The notes under the pieces: model-generated | The model's input: the letters and a program-made list of their open reading frames with translations, nothing else | What the model was told of the DNA's origin: nothing | The model's database searches: none | Part shown: piece by piece, positions 15,989 through 21,043 of the stretch | How positions within the stretch are numbered: position 1 is the first letter of the stretch | Layout: each line of letters opens with the position of its first letter | Translations under genes and position numbers: made by a program | Origin: Acidobacteriota bacterium | GTDB lineage: Bacteria > Acidobacteriota > Terriglobia > Terriglobales > Acidobacteriaceae | Length of the DNA stretch: 21,043 nucleotides | Reading direction: 5' to 3' | NCBI GenBank assembly: GCA_021781255.1 | Contig: JAJXXG010000714.1 | Coordinates: forward strand, 1-21,043

Positions 15989-17260
15989 TCAGCCAGCCTT
16001 CTCAAGCAGGCACAGCGAAAGGTCGCGGCGCTCCACCATCTCGCGCGTAATCTCCAGATCGCGCACGCGCTTGTTCGACGGCAAGTGATACATCAGGTCG
16101 AGCATCAGCTCTTCCAGAATCATGCGCAGGCCGCGCGCACCCACCTTGCGGGCCAGCGCCTCGCGGGCAACAGCGCTCACGGCTTCCTGCGTAAAGTGCA
16201 GGCGAACATTCTCATACTCCAGCAGGCGCTGATACTGCTTCAGAATCGCATTGCGCGGCTTGGTGAGAATCTCGATCAGCGCGGCTTCATCCAACTCGTC
16301 CAGCACGCCCATCACGGGCAGGCGACCGACGAACTCCGGAATCAGACCGTACTTGATCAGGTCCTGCGGCTCGGTCTTGCGCAGCAGTTCCGTATCGCGA
16401 TGCGAACGGGTCGTCGCGGCATCCGCTTCGGCGTCCGCGGTCTTGAAGCCCAACGCCTTCTTGCCGATGCGACGGCCAACTACGCGCTCCAGCCCGACGA
16501 ATGCGCCGCCGCAGATGAAGAGGATGTTGGTGGTATCGACGGCGGTGAACTCCTGGTGCGGATGCTTGCGTCCGCCCTGCGGCGGCACGTTGGCAACCGT
16601 ACCCTCAAGAATCTTGAGCAGAGCCTGCTGAACGCCCTCGCCGGAGACATCGCGGGTGATGGAGGGATTCTCGTCCTTGCGGCCTATCTTGTCGATCTCG
16701 TCGATGTAGATGATGCCCTGCTGGGCGCGCGCCACATCGCCGTCGGCGGCCTGCAGCAGCTTGAGGATGATGTTCTCCACATCCTCGCCCACATAGCCGG
16801 CTTCCGTGAGCGTGGTGGCGTCCACAATCGCAAACGGCACGTCGAGCATCTTGGCCAGGGTGTGCGCCAGCAGCGTCTTGCCGGAGCCCGTGGGCCCGAT
16901 GAGCAGGATGTTGCTCTTGGCCAGCTCCACCTCATTGTTGCGCATGCGATTCATCTGGATGCGCTTGTAGTGGTTGTAGACCGCGACGGCCAGCTTCTTT
17001 TTGGTCTGGTCCTGGCCGATGACAAAGTCATCGAGGAAGCTCTTCACTTCCTGCGGCTTGGGCAGATGGCCCGCGGCGGCGGCTGGGTGCGCCTCGCCCC
17101 GGTCATCTTCGAGGATGGAGTTGCAGACCGCAACGCACTCGTCGCAGATGTATGCGCGAGGATAGTCGCTGGGCGACGAGATCAGTTTGGCTACCGCGTC
17201 CTGCGACTTGTGGCAGAACGAGCAGCGCAGCGCTTCTTCAGGCCCCGTGCGCGTTTTCAT
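15989..17260 (-). CDS. clpX: ATP-dependent unfoldase ClpX
   Basis: AAA+ unfoldase that recognises tagged substrates, including SsrA-tagged chains, and feeds them to ClpP. I chose ATG 17260 ([13 protein letters not shown], 423 aa) because a GGGGGG run lies eight bases upstream; the open frame continues ten codons further. The N-terminal zinc-binding domain has C13, C16, C39 and C42. Walker A GPTGSGKT is at 122-129, Walker B IIYIDEID at 183-190, and the pore-associated RKH loop at 231-233. The ClpP-docking loop reads LGF (270-272), a conservative variant of the usual IGF. The C-terminal [12 protein letters not shown] motif is intact. It lies 53 bases after clpP. Confidence 0.97.
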   Translation of the reverse strand: MKTRTGPEEALRCSFCHKSQDAVAKLISSPSDYPRAYICDECVAVCNSILEDDRGEAHPAAAAGHLPKPQEVKSFLDDFVIGQDQTKKKLAVAVYNHYKRIQMNRMRNNEVELAKSNILLIGPTGSGKTLLAHTLAKMLDVPFAIVDATTLTEAGYVGEDVENIILKLLQAADGDVARAQQGIIYIDEIDKIGRKDENPSITRDVSGEGVQQALLKILEGTVANVPPQGGRKHPHQEFTAVDTTNILFICGGAFVGLERVVGRRIGKKALGFKTADAEADAATTRSHRDTELLRKTEPQDLIKYGLIPEFVGRLPVMGVLDELDEAALIEILTKPRNAILKQYQRLLEYENVRLHFTQEAVSAVAREALARKVGARGLRMILEELMLDLMYHLPSNKRVRDLEITREMVERRDLSLCLLEKAG

Positions 17261-17313
17261 TGGTCGAACCCCCCTTGCCCTTTGTTCCACTGACGTGCTG
17301 CATTGACCCGCCG

Positions 17314-17904
17314 CTAGGTGCGTGGCCGGTCAATGATCTCGTCGATGATGCCATATTCCTTGGCCTGCTGCGCGTTCATGATGAAGTCGCGCTCCACGTC
17401 GTGCTCGATGCGGTCGAGCGACTGTCCCGTGTGCCTGGCCATCAGGTTGTTGGTGATTTCGCGGATGCGCAGAATTTCGCGTGCATGAATGTCAATGTCC
17501 GTGGCCTGGCCGCTGAGCCCGCCCATGGACGGCTGGTGAATGAGAATCCGCGAGTTGGGCAGCGCAAACCGCTTGCCCTTGGTCCCGGCCAGCAGCAGGA
17601 AAGCTCCCATGCTGGCGGCCTGGCCGATGCAGTAGGTCACCACGTTGTTCTTGATGAACTGCATGGTGTCATAGATCGCCAGCCCCGCCGTGATGGAACC
17701 GCCCGGCGAGTTGATGTAAAGCTGAATGTCCTTCTCCGGGTCCTCGCCGGAGAGGAAGAGCATTTGCGCAACCACGAGATTGGCCACCTGGTCGTCAATC
17801 GGCGTGCCAAGAAAGATGATGTTGTCGCGTAGCAGACGGGAATAGATGTCGTAGGCGCGCTCGCCCCGACTCGTCTGCTCAACCACCATGGGAACCAATG
17901 CCAT
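17314..17904 (-). CDS. clpP: ATP-dependent Clp protease proteolytic subunit
   Basis: Serine peptidase that forms the tetradecameric chamber used by ClpX. The start at ATG 17904 ([19 protein letters not shown], 196 aa) matches the usual mature-like ClpP N-terminus; the frame extends 28 codons further but upstream residues look like leader. The catalytic triad is complete: S98 in GQAASMGA, H123 in [10 protein letters not shown] and D173 in ERDF. Family segments RIIFLG-like ([11 protein letters not shown]) and INSPGGS are present. It lies between tig and clpX, the common tig-clpP-clpX order, and is probably read from the tig promoter. A small perfect hairpin lies in its 109-base upstream gap. 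Confidence 0.97.
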   Translation of the reverse strand: MALVPMVVEQTSRGERAYDIYSRLLRDNIIFLGTPIDDQVANLVVAQMLFLSGEDPEKDIQLYINSPGGSITAGLAIYDTMQFIKNNVVTYCIGQAASMGAFLLLAGTKGKRFALPNSRILIHQPSMGGLSGQATDIDIHAREILRIREITNNLMARHTGQSLDRIEHDVERDFIMNAQQAKEYGIIDEIIDRPRT

Positions 17905-17929
17905 TGGGTGTTCTTCTCGCTCTTCGGTT

Positions 17930-17945
17930 GGGGATCTCCATCCCC
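17930..17945 (-). promoter_or_regulatory. Perfect 6-bp tetraloop hairpin in the tig-clpP gap
   Basis: GGGGAT and ATCCCC close a four-base loop (GGAG in the minus-strand RNA), 25 bases ahead of the clpP ATG. No U tract follows. The loop is purine-rich like a Shine-Dalgarno but too far from the start codon to act as one. It may tune mRNA processing or readthrough between tig and clpP. Confidence 0.35.
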
Positions 17946-18013
17946 GTTTGTGGTAGCCGCGCTGCCTGGGCTGTGTGACCAGAGACAACGCGGCGCCTTA
18001 CCCCGTGTATGCC

Positions 18014-19396
18014 CTAGGCGGGCAGCCGTTCATACAGCAGATTTGCGGTCTTTTCGCGCTTCAGTTGTTCCCGGATTCTAGCGAGGCCGCCGTCCTGCGT
18101 CAAACGCTGGCGGAGTGTCTCAACTGATTCCCGGGACTGCAACGCGGCCATGTGCAGTTCGCGCTCCACTTCTTCTTCGCTCACCGTAATGCCCTCGGCC
18201 TCGGCGATGCGATCGATGAGCAGGAAGGTCTTTACTTCAGCGATGGCGCCGTCGCGCTGGGCGGTGCGCAGGCGGGCAAAGTCCAGCTTGCGCATCTGCT
18301 CGGGGTCCATGCCCTGGGCGGCCAGGGCGCGCAGTCCGCGCTCCAGGCGGGCGTCAATCTGGTCCTGCACCAGCGACTCCGGAACCGGGAAGGGGAACTT
18401 CTCACTGAGCGCGGCAAAGAGCTTGTCCTTGGTCTCCGCTTCCACGCTGTGGCGCTTGCGGTTGCTCATGTGCTCGCGGATGCGGTTCTCCAGATCGGCC
18501 AGCGTCTCGTAGTTGCCGAGTTCCTTGGCGAAGTCGTCGTTCAGCTCCGGCACGATGCGCTTCTTGATGGCCTTCACGGTTACGTCGTAGGCCACCGTTT
18601 TGCCGGCCAGCTTGGCCTCAGGATACTCAGCCGGGTAGATCACCTCAGCCTTCAGCTCCTGGCCGGGCTTTGCACCACGCAGCACGGTGGAGAATGCCTC
18701 CACCGTATCCTTGCCGCCAATCTCAACCAGGGCATCCTGTCCGGCCACCGGCTCGGCATCCTGCTCGCCCACCACCTGGCCGCTGTAGGAGATCTGCGCC
18801 CAGTCGCCATCCACCAGCGCGCGGTCTTCGTCTACCGGCTCAATGGTGGCGCGGGACTCGCGCAGCTCGGCGATCTCGTGCTGGAACTCGTCTTCGGTGA
18901 TCTCCACCGGGAGCTTCTCCACGGTCACGCTCTGGTAGCCCTCAATCGAGAAGGACGGAACGTACTCAAACACGGCCTTCACGTGCAGGGGCTGGCCGTC
19001 ATCCACGGTCAGTTCCGTTACCTGCGGCTGGCCCACCGGGCGGATGCCCAGCTCGCTGACGCTCTTGTTGAAGCGCTCGGGCAGCAGGCCATCAATTACT
19101 TCCTTGCGGATCTCAGTGGCAAAGCGCCGCCGGATGACCGACTCCGGCGTCTTGCCGGGGCGGAAGCCCGGGATGCGGGCGTATTTCTGATAGCTGCGAA
19201 CCACGGTGCGGAAGGCCTTGGTGACCTCCTCGGCGGGCACGTCCAGCACCAGTTCCTGGGTGCACTCCGGATTCAGAACCGGCCCGTGCTGGTGGGGGTG
19301 CGCGTGGTCATGCTCATGGTCGTGGCCTTCGTGCGCGTGCGCCTGCCCGGCCGTCTCAGGTTGGGGGGTGTTTTCGAGGGTATCGACTGAACTCAA
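18014..19396 (-). CDS. tig: Trigger factor with His-rich N-terminal extension
   Basis: Ribosome-associated chaperone and FKBP-type prolyl isomerase. The 460-aa protein starts at TTG 19396, supported by GGAAGG seven bases upstream; no in-frame ATG exists until far inside the protein. The ribosome-docking signature GFRPGKTP is at 77-84. The PPIase domain (about 185-285) contains DGDWAQISYSGQ, and the helical C-terminal arms follow. Before the ribosome-binding domain there are about 40 extra residues, with nine His between positions 20 and 37, alternating with Asp/Glu/Ala. This is a likely metal-binding segment not found in the classic protein. It is first of the tig-clpP-clpX-lon-engB cluster, with a strong promoter about 100 bases upstream. 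Confidence 0.95.
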   Translation of the reverse strand: MSSVDTLENTPQPETAGQAHAHEGHDHEHDHAHPHQHGPVLNPECTQELVLDVPAEEVTKAFRTVVRSYQKYARIPGFRPGKTPESVIRRRFATEIRKEVIDGLLPERFNKSVSELGIRPVGQPQVTELTVDDGQPLHVKAVFEYVPSFSIEGYQSVTVEKLPVEITEDEFQHEIAELRESRATIEPVDEDRALVDGDWAQISYSGQVVGEQDAEPVAGQDALVEIGGKDTVEAFSTVLRGAKPGQELKAEVIYPAEYPEAKLAGKTVAYDVTVKAIKKRIVPELNDDFAKELGNYETLADLENRIREHMSNRKRHSVEAETKDKLFAALSEKFPFPVPESLVQDQIDARLERGLRALAAQGMDPEQMRKLDFARLRTAQRDGAIAEVKTFLLIDRIAEAEGITVSEEEVERELHMAALQSRESVETLRQRLTQDGGLARIREQLKREKTANLLYERLPA

Positions 19397-19496
19397 CGTT
19401 TTGCCTTCCGGGCGCGCCAGGCGCCAAACAAACTGCCACCACGGCCTGCTGCTCCTGGGAAAACAGCGCCGCTGGGCCGGGGAAATATCTCATCTC

Positions 19497-19525
19497 ATGG
19501 TAAGAGGGATTTGGGGCAGGGTCAA
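19497..19525 (-). promoter_or_regulatory. Sigma70-type promoter for tig and the clp cluster
   Basis: On the minus strand, TTGACC (19520-19525) and TACCAT (19497-19502) are exactly 17 bases apart: five of six and four of six consensus matches. The start would be near 19490, giving a leader of about 95 bases that ends in the GGAAGG Shine-Dalgarno of tig. Confidence 0.65.
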
Positions 19526-19571
19526 ACCGCGGCACCGCCTTTGGGGGCCGGAATGCACCGTTGGAGTCACG

Positions 19572-19874
19572 TTACTGCTCAGTGACGCGGGGCTTGCGCA
19601 CGTAAGGCAGGAACCGGGGGTGAGCGGCGCCGTAGCAGGCGTAGTACTCGCGAGCCTGCAGCAGGCTCAGCTCGCCGTTCACGGTGCGCCGCACCTCGCG
19701 GGCGTCGGAGTCGTCCTGGCCGTCGTCTTCCCACCAGCAGACGGGGCACAGCCCCATGGAGGCCGGGGTCTCCAGTGTTTTACAGCCGCAACAGGGGCAA
19801 CGAAACCGGATTTGGACTGCTGTCGCTTCCACGTCCTGATGGACGCAAATTTCCCGGAGCGCGATGACATGCAT
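19572..19874 (-). CDS. CPCC-type cysteine-rich small protein
   Basis: The 100-aa protein carries FRCPCCGCKTLET (C26, C28, C29, C31) and GLCPVCWWEDDGQDD (C43, C46). This is the hallmark layout of the CPCC cysteine-rich family, a probable zinc-ribbon fold of unknown function. The motif GELSLLQAREYYACYGA after it also fits the family. ATG 19874 is the farthest start and has no good Shine-Dalgarno; the first 20 residues are poorly family-like, and a later GTG (codon 15) is possible. It starts 31 bases after the stop of the beta-barrel gene on the same strand and may be co-transcribed with it. Related proteins are often found near toxin or immunity genes, but nothing here shows such a role. Confidence 0.8.
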   Translation of the reverse strand: MHVIALREICVHQDVEATAVQIRFRCPCCGCKTLETPASMGLCPVCWWEDDGQDDSDAREVRRTVNGELSLLQAREYYACYGAAHPRFLPYVRKPRVTEQ

Positions 19875-19905
19875 GGACCGGATATTGGGACTGTGTTGCT
19901 AACCT

Positions 19906-20448
19906 CTAGAAACGAAGCACGATACCGGTGGAAAAGCGGGCATGGGTTCCATTGGACGGCGACTGCGTTGGCGCACTGATGCGGTCGCCCTGGATGCGCC
20001 AGGCAAAGAACGGCGCCAGGGGAAAGTCGAGTCCGCCGCCCAGAGCATAGGCCAGCGCGCCACCGGAGATAGGGAGGTTGCGGTTGCTGTTGGACGAGTG
20101 CTCACCGCCCACCAGCCCGTGGCCGAAGATGTCCACCCCGGCAAAGCCGACGGTGATCCGCGGGCCTACCAGCACCATGGTCGTGCGCGGCACTGTGGAG
20201 TCGGCTCCCAGGCCGTAGTGGGTCAGGTCGCCCTCAAATCCCAGGAAATGGCCAGTCTTGAAGTGCACGGCCGCCTCCCAGCCGTTCAGCCCGCCCACGT
20301 TGGGGTAGAAGGTGTCAGAGCCGGTGCGGCTGAAGCCCACAAACACGTCTCCCTTGGGGATTTGCGCATGGGCGACGGGCCCCAAGCAGAGCAGAACCGG
20401 AAGAACCAGAAGAAAACGGAAATAAGAAAGATGGCGGGGGATTGGCAT
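19906..20448 (-). CDS. Small outer-membrane beta-barrel protein
   Basis: The 180-aa exported protein begins at ATG 20448 with GAAGGGA eight bases upstream; the longer open frame upstream is intergenic. A Sec signal peptide (HLSYFRFLLVLPVLLCLGPVAHA|Q) is followed by alternating amphipathic strands such as DVFVGFSRTG, WEAAVHFKTG, FLGFEGDLTHYG, ALAYALGGGLDF and ARFSTGIVLRF. It ends in Phe, the C-terminal signal for the Bam machinery. Size and strand pattern fit an eight-stranded OmpA/opacity-type barrel. Its cargo or ligand is unknown. It is divergent from the Gfo/Idh/MocA gene across about 150 bases. Confidence 0.85.
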   Translation of the reverse strand: MPIPRHLSYFRFLLVLPVLLCLGPVAHAQIPKGDVFVGFSRTGSDTFYPNVGGLNGWEAAVHFKTGHFLGFEGDLTHYGLGADSTVPRTTMVLVGPRITVGFAGVDIFGHGLVGGEHSSNSNRNLPISGGALAYALGGGLDFPLAPFFAWRIQGDRISAPTQSPSNGTHARFSTGIVLRF

Positions 20449-20570
20449 GAAAAAATTCCCTTCCGGCTGCCGATGCGGCAAGCCTTGCTGAATCGATGGT
20501 GGCATGCTGCGGCAGGTTGTCCGGCGCTGTTTCCGCCGGGAATCTGAAAGATTACTGCCGGCTGACCGGA

Positions 20571-20576
20571 TAGAAT
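20571..20576 (+). promoter_or_regulatory. Possible -10 element for the exported oxidoreductase gene
   Basis: TAGAAT lies 24 bases before the ATG at 20601, with GAGGAGGAG between them as Shine-Dalgarno. The same TAGAATC hexamer context occurs ahead of argS. No clear -35 is seen at the usual distance. Confidence 0.3.
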
Positions 20577-20600
20577 CGGCGCGAGGAGGAGCCGTTCCTG

Positions 20601-21043
20601 ATGCACTGCCATTCTGTTCGTCCCGGTTTTCTGTTGAAGTTGAGCCACGTTCTGTTGCCGGCATGGCTGGTTGCCGCTTTGTTTACCCCGTTTGCCAAGG
20701 CCCAGCCCGCACCGCTGCGGGTGGCGATTGTGGGGTTGGTCCACGGCCACGTGGAAGGATTTCTGGCGCAGTTGCCGCAGCACAAAGATGTGCAGCTTGT
20801 GGGCATAGCCGAGGCTGACCCAGCGCTGGTGGCCAAGTACAGCGGCAAGTATTCGCTGCCCCGCAGCCTGTTCTTCCCAGACACAGCGAGCCTGATCGAG
20901 GCGCGTCACCCGCAGGCGGTGCTGGTGTACACCTCCATTGCCGACCACCGCAAGGTGATTGAGACGGCTGCGCGGTTCGGAGTCTCCGCGATGGTGGAGA
21001 AGCCGCTGACCATCTCGTTGGACGATGCGCTGGCCATTCGCCA
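20601..21043 (+). CDS. Exported Gfo/Idh/MocA-family oxidoreductase, 3' end outside window
   Basis: Only the first 147 codons are present. ATG 20601 has GAGGAGGAG nine bases upstream. An N-terminal signal-like segment (LLPAWLVAALFTPFAKA|QP) precedes the Rossmann fold: LRVAIVGLVHGHVEGFL (dinucleotide-binding loop with the GLVHGH variant), VQLVGIAEADPAL (second strand ending in Glu-Ala-Asp), AVLVYTSIADHRKVIETAA, and MVEKPLTISLDDA with the family EKP motif. Members oxidise or reduce sugars and related compounds with NAD(P). The signal peptide lacks a twin-arginine, so folding with cofactor outside the cytoplasm is odd. The substrate cannot be deduced. Confidence 0.85.
   Translation, partial: MHCHSVRPGFLLKLSHVLLPAWLVAALFTPFAKAQPAPLRVAIVGLVHGHVEGFLAQLPQHKDVQLVGIAEADPALVAKYSGKYSLPRSLFFPDTASLIEARHPQAVLVYTSIADHRKVIETAARFGVSAMVEKPLTISLDDALAIR

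Noticed and set aside
13367..17293. A 1308-codon plus-strand open frame opposite lon and clpX
   Set aside because: It is exactly antisense to two intact, motif-complete genes, resembles no family, and is expected from the strong G/C third-position bias that removes stops on the other strand.

Overview
The window is a GC-rich chromosomal segment of a Gram-negative-type bacterium. The Acidobacteriota (Terriglobia-like) is the best guess. I infer this from the very strong G/C third-position bias, from an outer-membrane secretin carrying a C-terminal cohesin-like domain followed by tandem pseudopilins, from a beta-barrel outer membrane protein, and from the order tig-clpP-clpX-lon-engB. The rank is an inference; there is no rRNA or other marker here to confirm it. 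I see no mobile element, CRISPR array, tRNA or rRNA. The window is densely coding and no gene-free stretch exceeds 300 bases.

Left part (1-7804): metG (minus, running off the left edge) and argS (plus) diverge from a shared promoter region. fhs (formate-tetrahydrofolate ligase) follows argS on the plus strand and ends at a perfect 15-bp hairpin, which separates it from the convergent smpB-pepA pair (minus). These are housekeeping functions: tRNA charging, one-carbon supply, trans-translation and peptide turnover.

Middle (7848-12663): a five-gene plus-strand operon with 9-41 base gaps. It encodes a secretin with a signal peptide, an N-terminal TPR-like region and a C-terminal cohesin-like domain; two GspG-like prepilins with matching C-terminal ends; a small exported protein; and a protein whose centre resembles the NAD-binding Rossmann part of urocanase but is too short to be the enzyme. 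This is the least ordinary part of the window. It looks like the envelope part of a type II secretion or type IV pilus-like machine, whose ATPase, platform protein and prepilin peptidase must be elsewhere.

Right-centre (12774-19396): a minus-strand proteostasis cluster, tig-clpP-clpX-lon-engB, starting from a good sigma70-type promoter ahead of tig. Trigger factor has a TTG start with a strong Shine-Dalgarno and an unusual His-rich N-terminal extension. A second promoter probably drives lon and engB from the clpX-lon gap, which also holds repeated ACAGCCG motifs.

Right end (19572-21043): a small CPCC-type cysteine-rich protein and an exported beta-barrel protein on the minus strand, then the start of an exported Gfo/Idh/MocA-type oxidoreductase on the plus strand, cut by the window edge.

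Many very long antisense reading frames (one of 1308 codons opposite lon and clpX) are by-products of the codon bias and were not annotated.
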